Shown piece by piece: positions 27,046-36,784 of a stretch of DNA of 64,000 bases. The first letter of the stretch is position 1. Each line of letters starts with the position of its first letter. Location of the stretch: positions 1 through 64,000 of the forward strand of contig CANQOC010000009.1 in assembly GCA_947625375.1 (NCBI GenBank), written 5' to 3'. Under the pieces are notes generated by a model. That model saw nothing but the letters and a program-made list of their open reading frames with translations, was not told the origin of the DNA and searched no databases. Source of the DNA: an uncultured Clostridia bacterium. GTDB taxonomy: Bacteria; Bacillota; Clostridia; Oscillospirales; Ruminococcaceae. The position numbers and the translations under genes were made by a program.

Positions 27046-27999
27046 TTACACACGGCTCAAAAGTATCTCTGCTTTGCCGGATATCGCGGTTTTAAGACCG
27101 GCGGGAATGAAGACGCTCTGCCCCTTTTCGGCGGATATCTTCCTGCCGTCCCAAGAAAATTCCGCGCCGCCGCTCAGAACGACCGCCGAGACGAATCCGT
27201 CGCTGTCGACCGTAAACCCGCCGTCGAGCTTTAGCGCCTCAGCGATAAAGAGCGGACATTCGGCGAGCTTTCTGACCTCTGACTTTCCGTATGTGAGGAT
27301 ACTTCCGACAGCGCCGTAAGGGACGGTCGGCGGCTCGGTCTTGGTGACGTCGATTGCTTTTTCAATGTGAAGCGCGCGGGGCTTTCCGTCGGCGCCGAGG
27401 CGGCCGTAGTCCGAGACGCGGTATGTTGTATTTGAATTCTGCTGCACCTCGGCGATGAGGATTCCCTTTCCGATGGCGTGAAGCGTTCCGGCGGGGATAA
27501 AGAAGACGTCGCCCTTCTTTACCGGGACGAAGTTACAGACCTCTTCGATGGTGTTGTCGCGGATTCTGCGCTCAAATTCGTCCTTGCCTATTTTCTTGGT
27601 CAGACCGTAGATAAGCCGTGCCCCCGGCTCGCAGTCGACGACGTACCACATCTCGGTCTTTCCGAACTCGCCCTCGACGCGCATCGCGTAGTCGTCGTCG
27701 GGGTGAACCTGAAGCGAAAGGCGGTCGGCGGCGTCGATGAGCTTTATTAGGAGCGGGAAGTACGGGAACCTTGCAGCGCGTTCGCCGATTGCGCCGTCGC
27801 CCCAGATTTTAAGAACCTCACCGAGCTTTTTGCCGCTCATTTCGCCGTTCATGACCTCGGATTCGCCGTCCTTATGGCAGGACAGGACCCAAGCCTCCGA
27901 GACTTTTTCGAGGTCGGTCTTAAAGCCGTATTCGGTCTTAAGCCGCGTTCCTCCCCAGATATAGTCCTTAAGCGGCGCTTTTAAAAGTAACGGATACAT
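27046..27999 (-). CDS. manA: Class I mannose-6-phosphate isomerase
   Basis: A 317-residue type I phosphomannose isomerase (zinc cupin), interconverting fructose-6-phosphate and mannose-6-phosphate. Zinc/active-site motifs: LQVHPDDDYA (near 97), GKTEMWYVV, and FIPAGTLHAIG (near 170), with EVQQNSNTTYRVSDYGR after it. I use the ATG at 27999 (GGAGG 9-10 nt upstream) and not the TTG two codons earlier. It follows a U32 peptidase by 2 bp; no sugar operon is nearby. Confidence 0.93.
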   Translation of the reverse strand: MYPLLLKAPLKDYIWGGTRLKTEYGFKTDLEKVSEAWVLSCHKDGESEVMNGEMSGKKLGEVLKIWGDGAIGERAARFPYFPLLIKLIDAADRLSLQVHPDDDYAMRVEGEFGKTEMWYVVDCEPGARLIYGLTKKIGKDEFERRIRDNTIEEVCNFVPVKKGDVFFIPAGTLHAIGKGILIAEVQQNSNTTYRVSDYGRLGADGKPRALHIEKAIDVTKTEPPTVPYGAVGSILTYGKSEVRKLAECPLFIAEALKLDGGFTVDSDGFVSAVVLSGGAEFSWDGRKISAEKGQSVFIPAGLKTAISGKAEILLSRV

Positions 28000-28001
28000 T
28001 T

Positions 28002-29216
28002 TCAAATTCCTCCCTGATGTTTTTTAACGCGAAGAACCGTCCCGGGTTCAAGCCTTATCGGGCAGCTGATTCTGTAGTGCTCGGCGGCCCTGTTTGCCGC
28101 TTCGGACTCTTCGCCGTTTTTGTCAATTATTCTTTCGACCGTAAAACATACCGGTCTTCCGCGCGGGATTGCCGCCTCTAAGGTGTCGCCCCGGAAAAAG
28201 CGGCTGCGCTGCAGGATTTCGGCAAATTCACCGTCCGAGCCTTCGACCGTTCCGGCGAAGTCATACCCGCGGACATATCCTCCGTCTTTGGTGTTCTGCA
28301 TGATTTCGTCGCTTCCGAAATAGAATCCGGTGCAGTATTCGCGGTGCGAGACCTTTTCGGTCTCGTCCTTAATCCACTCGGGAAGGCTTTTGAGCGCAAG
28401 CGAATCGACGGCGGCGCGATAGGCGTTCGTTACCGTCGCAACGTAATATGGCGACTTCGCCCTCCCCTCGATTTTAAAGCTCGATATTCCGGCGGAGGCG
28501 AGCTCGCCGAGGTGCTCTATCATGCACATATCCTTTGCGTTTAGGATATATGTACCTCCGTCGCTCTCTTCAACCGGAAAATACTGCCCCTCGCGGGTCA
28601 TCTCCATAAGCGCATAGCTCCAGCGGCAGGGCTGTGCACACTCTCCCCTGTTTGCGTCGCGGCCGGTAAGATACTGCGACAAAAGGCATCTTCCCGAAAA
28701 CGACACGCACATCGCGCCGTGTACGAACGCTTCGAGCTCAAGCTCGGGAGGGGTGTTATCGCGGATTTGCTTTATCTCGTCAAGAGACAGCTCCCGGGCG
28801 AGCACCGCTCTCTTTGCGCCCATGCGGTAAAACTCGCGCGCAGAGGCAAAGTTTACGACTCCGGCCTGCGTTGAAATGTGAATGTCGATGTCGGGGGCAT
28901 ATTCCTTTAAGAGCGACATGACCCCGATATCGCTGACGATAAATGCGTCGACGCCCGCCGAAGAAGCCTCATCGGCAAAGACCTTCAGTCCCGAAAGCTC
29001 GCGGTTTCGCGGAAGGGTGTTGCAGGCAAGATATATCTTCTTTCCGGCCGAATGTGCCAGACTGCAAGCCTCGCACAGCTCTTCATAAGAGAAATTCTTC
29101 GGCGCGGAGCGCATTCCGAATTCCCGCCGCGCAAGATATACCGCGTCGGCGCCGTATAAAAGCGCAGTCTTTAAACACTCGAGGTCGCCGGCGGGAGATA
29201 AAACCTCGGGCGTCAT
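28002..29216 (-). CDS. U32-family peptidase / RlhA-YegQ-like protein
   Basis: A 404-residue U32 protein with the family signature ELEAFVHGAMCVSFSGRCLLS (about 160-180) and a Cys-rich stretch CSGRCLL ... CAQPCRW. U32 members include YegQ/RlhA (tRNA or 23S rRNA cytidine hydroxylation) and collagenase-like proteins; bacterial members often carry an Fe-S cluster and act in prephenate-dependent RNA hydroxylation. Which reaction applies is not decidable here. Shares a 4-bp ATGA overlap with mltG, as in many Clostridia. Confidence 0.88.
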   Translation of the reverse strand: MTPEVLSPAGDLECLKTALLYGADAVYLARREFGMRSAPKNFSYEELCEACSLAHSAGKKIYLACNTLPRNRELSGLKVFADEASSAGVDAFIVSDIGVMSLLKEYAPDIDIHISTQAGVVNFASAREFYRMGAKRAVLARELSLDEIKQIRDNTPPELELEAFVHGAMCVSFSGRCLLSQYLTGRDANRGECAQPCRWSYALMEMTREGQYFPVEESDGGTYILNAKDMCMIEHLGELASAGISSFKIEGRAKSPYYVATVTNAYRAAVDSLALKSLPEWIKDETEKVSHREYCTGFYFGSDEIMQNTKDGGYVRGYDFAGTVEGSDGEFAEILQRSRFFRGDTLEAAIPRGRPVCFTVERIIDKNGEESEAANRAAEHYRISCPIRLEPGTVLRVKKHQGGI

Positions 29217-30583
29217 GCGCTCAGTCCCGCCTTTTCGATGTTCTCCTGGTGCTCCTCATATGTCTCGGCATAGTAGAACTCGCCGGTCTCGGCGTCGGAG
29301 CAGAAGAAATAGCAGTTATTCTCCGCCGGATAGAGCGCGGCGTGAATCGCGGCCTCGCCGGGGTTGCATATCGGTCCGACCGGAAGACCGGTGCAGACAT
29401 AGGTGTCATAGGCGTCATACATCTCCTGGAACACGACCGTCGTCCCCGCCTTGATGACGTTTTCAATGTAGCGCGAGGTGGTGTCGGTTTGTAACCTCGG
29501 GTATTCGCCCGGGTTTTTAAGGCGGTTATAGAAGACCGCGGCGATGTCGTCCATGTCGTCGGGATTGCCGGACTCAAGCTGTAAAATCGAAGCGAGCGTC
29601 ACCACCTGCTCAAGCGTATATCCGAGCTCGTTACAGCGGTTTATGACGTCGGCGGAGAGAACCTCGTCGGTGCGCTCCTTGATTCGCTTTACGATGTTAT
29701 AGGGCGTATCCCCGACGTAGAATTCATAGGTATCGGGGAAGAGGAATCCCTCGTATTTATAGTATTTCATGCCGGACGAGCTGACGTAGTTCTCGAAATT
29801 GAGTCCGTAGAGCGACGAGTTAAAGGTGAACACAAAGTCGTCGGCGGAGCAGACTCCGTTTTCTTCAAGAAGCTTTGCGGCTTGGTCGATTGTATATCCC
29901 TCGGGAATAGTGACCGTGACGGTTTCGTGAGCCTCGCGGCTTGTCGACATAAGGTCGATGATGTCGGAATAGCTCATCGATGGCATTACGTCGATGTCGC
30001 CGGGATAAATCGGGTCGCTCCCGAGCTTTAGCCTCGCAAATCTCACGAAGACCTCGGGATATTCGATGATTCCGTTTTCTTCGAGCATGTCCGCAATATC
30101 GTAAATGTCATAGTCGCCCGTCATCGGTTGGATATAAAGGGTGAAGACGTTGTTGTTGGTGTCGATTCCCAAAAAGTCCCGCCCGACGACGATTACGAAA
30201 AGTGATATTATCAGCGAACAGCAGAGCACAAGCGTCACGAGCACAAGTCCGCCGTATGCCGAATAATTTGCCTTCCTGACGCGCTGCTTGCGGCGGCGCT
30301 TCTTTACCGGCGGCTCGGGCTCCTCTTCTTCAATCGGAGCGGCGGTTTCGCTCTTTTTTATTGCGCTCATCATCTGTGCGACATTGCCTTTTGAAAACCG
30401 TATGGTCTTCTCGGTGAGGTCGCGGATGCTCTCGGCGTCGGTGTTTTCGTTGACCGGCTCTCCGAGCACCTGTGACATATCCTCGCCGCCGTCGCTGTTT
30501 TCGGCGGATTCCGGCTTTTCCTTTTCCTCGGGAGATTTATTCATGATGTCATACAGATATCTGTCAAAAATCTCGTCTCTCAT
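29213..30583 (-). CDS. mltG: Endolytic transglycosylase MltG
   Basis: A 456-residue YceG/MltG protein: an acidic cytoplasmic N-terminus of about 120 residues ending in a basic patch (VKKRRRKQRVRK), one transmembrane helix, a LysM-like subdomain and the YceG catalytic domain; the catalytic Glu is in ILQLESG (near 370). It cuts nascent glycan strands and sets their length. The N-terminal extension is longer than in E. coli. First gene of the mltG-U32-manA group. Confidence 0.93.
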   Translation of the reverse strand: MRDEIFDRYLYDIMNKSPEEKEKPESAENSDGGEDMSQVLGEPVNENTDAESIRDLTEKTIRFSKGNVAQMMSAIKKSETAAPIEEEEPEPPVKKRRRKQRVRKANYSAYGGLVLVTLVLCCSLIISLFVIVVGRDFLGIDTNNNVFTLYIQPMTGDYDIYDIADMLEENGIIEYPEVFVRFARLKLGSDPIYPGDIDVMPSMSYSDIIDLMSTSREAHETVTVTIPEGYTIDQAAKLLEENGVCSADDFVFTFNSSLYGLNFENYVSSSGMKYYKYEGFLFPDTYEFYVGDTPYNIVKRIKERTDEVLSADVINRCNELGYTLEQVVTLASILQLESGNPDDMDDIAAVFYNRLKNPGEYPRLQTDTTSRYIENVIKAGTTVVFQEMYDAYDTYVCTGLPVGPICNPGEAAIHAALYPAENNCYFFCSDAETGEFYYAETYEEHQENIEKAGLSA

Positions 30584-30599
30584 GACTGTTCCTTTCCGT

Positions 30600-31145
30600 T
30601 TACTTCCTATTAAGCGCTTTCAGCAAAAGCTCGGCGCGTTCGGCGCTTATGAGCTTTTTAATGATTTCACAGGAAAACTCGAGCGCATTTCCCATTCCGC
30701 AGGCGGTGATAATGTTCCCGTCGGTGACGCACGGGACGTCGGTTATGACCTCGGCGCCCTCAAGCTGGTCCTCAAAGCCGACGTAACAGGTCGCTTTCTT
30801 TCCCTTGAGGAGTCCCCTGTGCCCGAGAATCGACGGCGCGGCGCAGATTGCCGCAAACGGGATTCCGTTTTCGACGCAGTGGTCGATTGCGCGCTGAACC
30901 GTCTCGCTCTTTTCGAGGTTGAGCGTCCCCGGCATACCGCCCGGGAGGATTATCATGTCGATTTTTTCGTCAAAGATAATCTCGAAGTCGTCGAGGTCGG
31001 CGACCGTCTTTATCCCGTGCGACCCGGTGACGACGCGGTTCCCGACGCCGACCGTTTTAACGTCGACCTCGCATCTTCTCAGGCAGTCGACGGGCGTCAG
31101 CGCCTCGATTTCCTCAAAGCCGTTTGCAAGAAAAACAAGTACCAT
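30600..31145 (-). CDS. DJ-1/PfpI-family protein
   Basis: A 181-residue DJ-1/YajL-type protein. The nucleophile elbow AAICAAPSILG places the conserved reactive Cys at 101, and an early Glu (GFEEIEA, residue 11-12) is the usual partner. Proposed roles for the family include glyoxalase III/deglycase and oxidative-stress protection; the physiological role is debated. ATG at 31145 with GAGGAG upstream. Lies 2 bp after recN. Confidence 0.9.
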   Translation of the reverse strand: MVLVFLANGFEEIEALTPVDCLRRCEVDVKTVGVGNRVVTGSHGIKTVADLDDFEIIFDEKIDMIILPGGMPGTLNLEKSETVQRAIDHCVENGIPFAAICAAPSILGHRGLLKGKKATCYVGFEDQLEGAEVITDVPCVTDGNIITACGMGNALEFSCEIIKKLISAERAELLLKALNRK

Positions 31146-31147
31146 AA

Positions 31148-32818
31148 TTACTCCTCTCCGGCCGCCGAACGAAGCTGTTCCTCGGCGTCCTCCAAAACCG
31201 TCTTGGTGATGTTGTCGCCGCCGAGAATCCGCGCGACCTCATACTTTCTCCCCTCAAAGTCGAGAGGCCGTATGTCGGTGACGGTGCGCTCGGCGCCGCT
31301 GTGCTTTTCTATAAGTATATGGTCGTCGCCCATAATCGCTATCTGCGCAAGATGGGTGACACAAATGACCTGCCGCTTTCTCGATATTTCCCTCAGCTTG
31401 ATGCCGATTTTCTGTGCCGCACGGCCGCTGACGCCCGAGTCGATTTCGTCGAAGATAAGCGTCGGGATTCCGTCGCGGTCGGCAAGAACGCTTTTCAGCG
31501 CAAGCATAATCCTTGAAAGCTCGCCGCCCGAGGCTATCCGCGCCATCGGCTTCGGCTCTTCGCCGCGGTTCGCCGAGATGAGGAATTCGAGGCGGTCCAT
31601 GCCGCTCAAAGTCAGCTTTCCGCGCTCGGTCCTGACTTCAATCCTCACGTCCGGCATATTTAAAAACTTAAGCTGTTCTTCGACCTCGGTCTTAAAGCGC
31701 TGTGCGGCGTCTTTTCTTATTGTGCTCAGCTTCTCCGCCTTTTTCGTGACGGTCGCCAAGAGCTCGTCGCGCTGTTTTATCAGGCGTTCGATTTCCGACT
31801 CCGCGCCCTCGATTGTCCCGAGCTCGGCGGAGGCGTCTTCATAGAGCTTTATGACCCCGTCGATGTCGGTGTTGTATCTGCGCTTTATCCGGCTCAGCTC
31901 GTCGCGCCTTGCCGAGAGGCGCTGATATTCGGCGTCGTCGATGTCGAGGCGGTCGAGAAGCCTTGAAAGCTCGTCCGAGATGTCAGAAAGCTCGATTCCG
32001 ACAGAATTCAGCCGCTCGCACAGCGGCTTAAGCTCGGGCAGGAGCTCTTCCGCTGTCGAAAGCTCGCCCTCGGCATTCGCCGAAAGCGCGCCCGCGCCGT
32101 TTATTTCCTCGTCACCCGAGAGATACTGTATCGCTGTGCCGACCGCCCTTGAAAGCTCGACGGCGTTGTCAATCACCCGAAATCGTTCTTCGACGGCGGC
32201 GTCCTCGCCGGGGGATATCCCGAGCGCACCGATGTCACTTATGATTGAGCGGAGATATGCCGCGCGCTGGTTTTTCTGGAGCTCAGACTGCTTTAGCGCC
32301 GAAATCTTCCTTGCGGCCGACTGAAGCTCCCTGAACGACGACTGATAGTCCGCTATGACCTCCTCGTCGCGCGCAAATCCGTCGAGGACCGAGAGGTGCT
32401 TAAGCGGGTCAAGAAGTATCTGACTGTCGTGCTGACCGTGGATATTTATGAGGAGTCCGCCGAGCTCTTTTATCGCCCCGACGCTTACGGCGCGGGAGTT
32501 GATTCTTGCGGCGCCCTTGCCGTCCGAGGATATCTCGCGGGAGATTATAAGCTCGTCCTCGGGCTCGATTCCGATTTCGCGGAGCATTTCCTCGGCTTCC
32601 TTCGGGACGTCGGTGAACACCGCGCTGATATATGCCCTGTCGGCTCCCGCGCGGACGATATCCCGCGAGACACGCTGTCCGAGCACGGCGTTAATCCCGC
32701 CGATGAGGATTGATTTTCCCGCGCCGGTCTCGCCGGTAAAGACGTTGAGACGGGGTCCGAGCGATATCGTCGCGTTCTCTATGACCGCAAGATTTTCGAT
32801 ATGCAGCTCTTTCAGCAT
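31148..32818 (-). CDS. recN: DNA repair protein RecN
   Basis: A 556-residue SMC-like RecN acting in double-strand break repair. Walker A FTGETGAGKS (residues 27-36), long antiparallel coiled coil (about 150-370), signature and Walker B near the C-terminus (ARIASGGELSRIMLALK, TLIFDEIDSGVSG). ATG at 32818 chosen: AAGGGAAG upstream and an exact family N-terminus MLKELHIENLAVIE. Adjacent to argR, as in Bacillus, but spoIVB-spo0A do not follow. Confidence 0.96.
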   Translation of the reverse strand: MLKELHIENLAVIENATISLGPRLNVFTGETGAGKSILIGGINAVLGQRVSRDIVRAGADRAYISAVFTDVPKEAEEMLREIGIEPEDELIISREISSDGKGAARINSRAVSVGAIKELGGLLINIHGQHDSQILLDPLKHLSVLDGFARDEEVIADYQSSFRELQSAARKISALKQSELQKNQRAAYLRSIISDIGALGISPGEDAAVEERFRVIDNAVELSRAVGTAIQYLSGDEEINGAGALSANAEGELSTAEELLPELKPLCERLNSVGIELSDISDELSRLLDRLDIDDAEYQRLSARRDELSRIKRRYNTDIDGVIKLYEDASAELGTIEGAESEIERLIKQRDELLATVTKKAEKLSTIRKDAAQRFKTEVEEQLKFLNMPDVRIEVRTERGKLTLSGMDRLEFLISANRGEEPKPMARIASGGELSRIMLALKSVLADRDGIPTLIFDEIDSGVSGRAAQKIGIKLREISRKRQVICVTHLAQIAIMGDDHILIEKHSGAERTVTDIRPLDFEGRKYEVARILGGDNITKTVLEDAEEQLRSAAGEE

Positions 32819-32842
32819 TGTCCGACTTCCCTTCAAAAGTAA

Positions 32843-33292
32843 TTAAAGAAGCTTTTCAAACTCCCTGAGCATCTTTGCGGCGTCCTCTTCGGTCCGCATC
32901 AGAACAAAAATGGTGTCGTCGCCGGCAATCGTCCCGACGATGTCTTTATATCCCGCGGAATCAAGCCTTGCGCATACCGCATTTGCCATTCCCGAATGGG
33001 TTCGGAGGACGACGGTATTCATCGCTCTGTCGACAGCATAGACCGAGTCGGAGAATACGCGCATAAGACCCGACTTCGAGCCTCCGTCGTATTCGCTTCG
33101 GGCCAGGGAGTATTTATAGCTGCCGCTCTCCCCCATCGTCTTGACGAGCGAAAGCTGTTTTATGTCTCTCGACACCGTCGCCTGCGTGACCGAGAAGCCG
33201 CGTTCGAGGAGCAGCGCCTGAAGCGTCTCCTGTGTGTCGACCTCATAGTGGCTGACTATGTCGAGTATGGCTTTTTTTCTGTCGTTTTTCAT
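32843..33292 (-). CDS. argR: Arginine repressor ArgR/AhrC
   Basis: A 149-residue arginine-responsive regulator: N-terminal winged helix (ETLQALLLERGFSVTQATVSRDIKQL) and C-terminal hexamerisation/arginine-binding domain with the GTIAGDDTIFVLMRTEEDA motif. Controls arginine synthesis and use. I use the second ATG (33292) since AGGAG is 7-8 nt upstream; the first ATG (33298) abuts that site. In the conserved nadK-argR-recN order. Confidence 0.95.
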   Translation of the reverse strand: MKNDRKKAILDIVSHYEVDTQETLQALLLERGFSVTQATVSRDIKQLSLVKTMGESGSYKYSLARSEYDGGSKSGLMRVFSDSVYAVDRAMNTVVLRTHSGMANAVCARLDSAGYKDIVGTIAGDDTIFVLMRTEEDAAKMLREFEKLL

Positions 33293-33294
33293 GG

Positions 33295-34164
33295 TCATTC
33301 TCCTGTCTGTTTTACGGGCTGCATAAGCTTTCGGTTGACTGCCCTGAAATATCCGTCCCCCGAGATGTCGATAAGCTTCAGCCTGCGCGCCGAGCGCCTT
33401 ACCGTGACCCTGTCGCCCTGTTCGAGCCTTATCGGCGCAAGTCCGTCGACCGAAAGACTTACGGTACAGTCGCGGTCGGCGTCAAACTTTATTTCAATCA
33501 GCTTTTCTGGCGAAAACAGCATTGTTCTCGCAAAAAGCGAATGAGGACAAATCTGTGTGAATTCGATGCAGTCGAGAGACGGCTCAATAAGCGGTCCTCC
33601 CGCCGACAGCGAATACGCCGAAGCGCCGGTCGGCGTCGAAAAGATAAGTCCGTCGGCGCGTAGCGACGATACCGTCTGCCCGTCGGCAAGGACGGTGAAA
33701 TCGCGGATTCCGGTCCCGTATCCCCCCGAAACGACGGCCTCGTTCAGCGCGATACAGGACTCCTTTACGCCGCCGTCATTAAGAATCTCGACGTCGAGCA
33801 TCATCCGCTCGTCTGTCTCGAATTCGCAGGTGATGAGCCGGTTGAGGAGAGAGAGCTCGCTTCGTTCGAGCGTTGCCATAAACCCGAGCCGCCCGCAGTT
33901 GATTCCGAGAAGATGCCGGTCATACTTCGAGGCGAGCTTCGCGCATTTTAATATGGTTCCGTCGCCGCCGACCGATATCATTATGTCGCATAGCCTTGCG
34001 CCGCTGTCCGGCTCGGTATACATCACGTTCGGGATAAAGTCGGCGTTTGCGCAGAAGCTCGGCATTATAATCTCACAGCCGAGCTTCATCAACGCGGAAC
34101 AGGCCGAGTCGGTCGTCTCGCGGGAATGGCTCTTCCCGAAGTTGGGGTATATGAATATCTTCAT
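33295..34164 (-). CDS. nadK: NAD kinase
   Basis: A 289-residue ATP-NAD kinase that makes NADP+. Motif GGDGTILK (near residue 65) and the second conserved segment TPTGASAYSLSAGGP (about 168-182) are intact. ATG at 34164 has AAGGAGGG just upstream and overlaps the tlyA stop as ATGA; a 12-residue upstream extension has no family support. Confidence 0.95.
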   Translation of the reverse strand: MKIFIYPNFGKSHSRETTDSACSALMKLGCEIIMPSFCANADFIPNVMYTEPDSGARLCDIMISVGGDGTILKCAKLASKYDRHLLGINCGRLGFMATLERSELSLLNRLITCEFETDERMMLDVEILNDGGVKESCIALNEAVVSGGYGTGIRDFTVLADGQTVSSLRADGLIFSTPTGASAYSLSAGGPLIEPSLDCIEFTQICPHSLFARTMLFSPEKLIEIKFDADRDCTVSLSVDGLAPIRLEQGDRVTVRRSARRLKLIDISGDGYFRAVNRKLMQPVKQTGE

Positions 34165-34964
34165 CCTGTTCCCTCCTTTTCGGAAAGCGCCCTTTCGCAT
34201 ATTCCGGAAAAATCGGCATCGAACGCCGTAAAGTAATTTTGCTTTACAAGATATACAAGGTACTCGGCGTTCCCGTCGCCGCCCTTTATCGGCGAGGGAA
34301 TAAGTCCCTTAATGCCGAAGCCGTTTGCGACGAAGTATCCGCAGAGGTCTTTCAGAACCGCGACATGCGCCTTTTTGTCCCTGACGATTCCCGACTTCGA
34401 GAGCGCCGAGCGTCCGGCCTCAAACTGCGGCTTTATCAGGAGCACCGCACCTTTTCCGTCGCCGAGGACTCTTTTTGCGGCGTCTGCGGCGAATCTCACG
34501 GATATAAAAGATAGGTCGGCGGAGATGAAATCAATTTTTTCGGGGAACATTTCCGTGGAAATGTCCTTGACGTTGACGCCTTCAAGGCTTATGACGCGGC
34601 TGTCTGAAAGGAGCTTTTCGTGAAGCTGACCGTGCCCGACGTCGGCGGCATAGACGCGTTCCGCGCCGTTTTGGAGCATACAGTCGGTAAATCCGCCGGT
34701 CGACGCGCCGATGTCGAGACAGGTTAGTCCCGAGAGATTTATCCCGAATTCGGAGAACGCGCGTTCGAGCTTCAGTCCTCCCCTGCCGACATACCTGAGC
34801 GCTTCGCCGGTGACGGCTATTTCGTCGGCGTCCGAGACGGGGTCTGACGGCTTTTTTGCGGTCCTTCCGTTGACCGAAACCTCTCCGCAGCGGATATATT
34901 CCTTTGCGCGCTCGCGGCTTGCCGCAAGTCCGCGCTTTACGAGCTCGGCGTCAAGCCTGTTCAC
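34161..34964 (-). CDS. tlyA: TlyA-family rRNA 2'-O-methyltransferase
   Basis: A 267-residue protein with an N-terminal S4 domain (RLDAELVKRGLAASRERAKEYI) and a SAM-dependent FtsJ-like methyltransferase domain (LDIGASTGGFTDCML, near 85; DLSFIS near 155). TlyA methylates ribosomal RNA in mycobacteria; the Firmicute YqxC homologue is less studied. GTG start overlapping dxs by 4 bp (GTGA), preserving the dxs-tlyA pairing. Confidence 0.92.
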   Translation of the reverse strand: MNRLDAELVKRGLAASRERAKEYIRCGEVSVNGRTAKKPSDPVSDADEIAVTGEALRYVGRGGLKLERAFSEFGINLSGLTCLDIGASTGGFTDCMLQNGAERVYAADVGHGQLHEKLLSDSRVISLEGVNVKDISTEMFPEKIDFISADLSFISVRFAADAAKRVLGDGKGAVLLIKPQFEAGRSALSKSGIVRDKKAHVAVLKDLCGYFVANGFGIKGLIPSPIKGGDGNAEYLVYLVKQNYFTAFDADFSGICERALSEKEGTG

Positions 34965-36769
34965 TTCTGCTCCCCAATCTTTCGGACAATCTTTTCCTTG
35001 GTGAGACCGTAAAGGTCAAAAGCTTCACAGACGGTCATCGTCGGGACAAAGCCTTCGAGCGACGTAAGCTCCGCCGAGGGTATCTCTGCCTTGATTTTCT
35101 CGCCGATTGAGCCGCATCTGTATGTCTCCTCAAAGACGAATACCCGGCGGTACTTTTTCATTATGTCAAAGACATCGTTCTGTAAAGGGAATATCCTTGT
35201 CAGCTTTAGCATGTCGCAGCCGAGCTCCTTCGACGCCTCAAAGGCGTTGACTGCGGTCCGCCCGTATGAGACGATAAGCGTATCCGACCCGCCGCCGACG
35301 AGCGTATAGCTGTCGGAAGACGGAATGTCGCACTTCTCCTCCTCGCCCTTCGGGAACCGAAGACAGACGAGTCCGGTGTCTTCATAAAGAGCTTTTTTAA
35401 GGCAGAGCTTAAGCTCGTCATATCCCGACGGTGAATAAACGGTGACGTTCGGGACGGTCGTCAAAAACGGTATGTCAAAAATCCCCTGGTGGGTCTCGCC
35501 GTCGCCGCCGACGATTCCGGCGTTGCAGATTGCGATTACGGCGTGAAGATTCGGGATTGAGATGTCGTGCAAAAGCTCGTCATAGGAGCGCTGGAGGAAG
35601 GAGGAATAGACCGAGAACACCGGTATCTTCCCCATCGACGCAAGTCCCGCGGCAAACGACACGGCGTGCTCCTCCGCGATTCCGACGTCATACAGACGCG
35701 ACTTAAGCGCACCCTTGAAGTGGTTGAGTCCCGCGCCGTATTTCATCGCGGCGGTGATGCCGACGATTCTCTCGTCCTTTTCGGCATATGCCGCAAGCTC
35801 GGTCCCGAAGACGTCGGCAAAGCTCTCGGTCGAAGCCGGCTTGTCGCCGGTCTCGATGTCGAAGACCGAGACGCCGTGATACTCGCCCGGCTGTTCCTCG
35901 GCTGGGCGGTAGCCTTTTCCCTTGACGGTGTTGACCTGTACAAGCACGGGACAGTTCATCTCCTTCGCGGAGCGGAGCGCGGCTTCGAGCTTTTCGAGGT
36001 TATGCCCGTCAATCGGGCCGATAAACTCGAATCCGAAGTCCTCGAACATCGTGCTGTGAATAAGCCTTTCCTTAAGGCTGTCCTTAGAGCGGCTTATCAT
36101 GTTCTGAAGTCCCTCGCCGATTACCGGAATCGAGCCGATGACCTTTTTTGCCCCCAGCTTAAGGCGTTTATAGCTATGTTGCGTCCTCATCTCGGAAAGA
36201 TACGTCGCGATGCCGCCGATATTTTTGGAAATGGACATCTCGTTATAGTTGAGGACAATGACAAGGTTTGTGCCGCTGTTGCCGGCGTTATTAAGACCCT
36301 CAAACGCAAGACCGCCGGTGAGCGCTCCGTCGCCGATGACCGCGACGGCGTGGTGATTGTCGCCCGAAAGCTTCATTGCCTCGGCAATACCGAGCGCGAC
36401 GGATATCGAATTCGAGCTGTGCCCGCTGACACAGGCGTCGTGAACCGATTCGGAAGGACGGGTGAACCCCGCGATTCCGCCCTTTTGGCGGAGGGTGTCG
36501 AAGCTGCGGTATCTGCCGGTGAGAAGCTTATGGGCATAGCTCTGGTGACCGACGTCGAAGACAATCTTGTCGTCCGGCGAGTCGAAAACCCTATGTATGG
36601 CGACGGTGAGCTCGACAGCGCCGAGGTTGGAGCTGAGGTGTCCGCCGTTTTTCGATACGGTCTCGATAATCTTTCCGCGTATTTCCCGACAAAGAGCCTC
36701 TTCCTGTTTCAAGGAGAGCTTTTTAAGGTCTTTCGGCAGGTCAAGCCGAGACAGAAGCTTATATTTCAT
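34961..36769 (-). CDS. dxs: 1-deoxy-D-xylulose-5-phosphate synthase
   Basis: A 602-residue TPP enzyme, first step of the MEP isoprenoid pathway (pyruvate + glyceraldehyde-3-phosphate). TPP motif GDGALTGGLAFEGLNNAG (near 140), GHQSYAHKLLTGR (near 75) and EEHAVSFAAGLA (near 370) are present. Paired with ispA 15 bp upstream, joining precursor synthesis to prenyl chain building. Distinct from the split transketolase at 8.5-10.3 kb. Confidence 0.97.
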   Translation of the reverse strand: MKYKLLSRLDLPKDLKKLSLKQEEALCREIRGKIIETVSKNGGHLSSNLGAVELTVAIHRVFDSPDDKIVFDVGHQSYAHKLLTGRYRSFDTLRQKGGIAGFTRPSESVHDACVSGHSSNSISVALGIAEAMKLSGDNHHAVAVIGDGALTGGLAFEGLNNAGNSGTNLVIVLNYNEMSISKNIGGIATYLSEMRTQHSYKRLKLGAKKVIGSIPVIGEGLQNMISRSKDSLKERLIHSTMFEDFGFEFIGPIDGHNLEKLEAALRSAKEMNCPVLVQVNTVKGKGYRPAEEQPGEYHGVSVFDIETGDKPASTESFADVFGTELAAYAEKDERIVGITAAMKYGAGLNHFKGALKSRLYDVGIAEEHAVSFAAGLASMGKIPVFSVYSSFLQRSYDELLHDISIPNLHAVIAICNAGIVGGDGETHQGIFDIPFLTTVPNVTVYSPSGYDELKLCLKKALYEDTGLVCLRFPKGEEEKCDIPSSDSYTLVGGGSDTLIVSYGRTAVNAFEASKELGCDMLKLTRIFPLQNDVFDIMKKYRRVFVFEETYRCGSIGEKIKAEIPSAELTSLEGFVPTMTVCEAFDLYGLTKEKIVRKIGEQK

Positions 36770-36784
36770 CGAATCACTTTCTTC

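Noticed and set aside
27025..27048. Terminator after manA
   Set aside because: The AT-rich run TTTTATAAAAATTTTTT lacks a GC stem, so I do not call a terminator; manA may read into the tRNA-His promoter region.
30288..31844. 518-codon open frame opposite mltG, the DJ-1 gene and recN
   Set aside because: Spans three real genes on the other strand; Ser/Arg-rich without recognisable domain.
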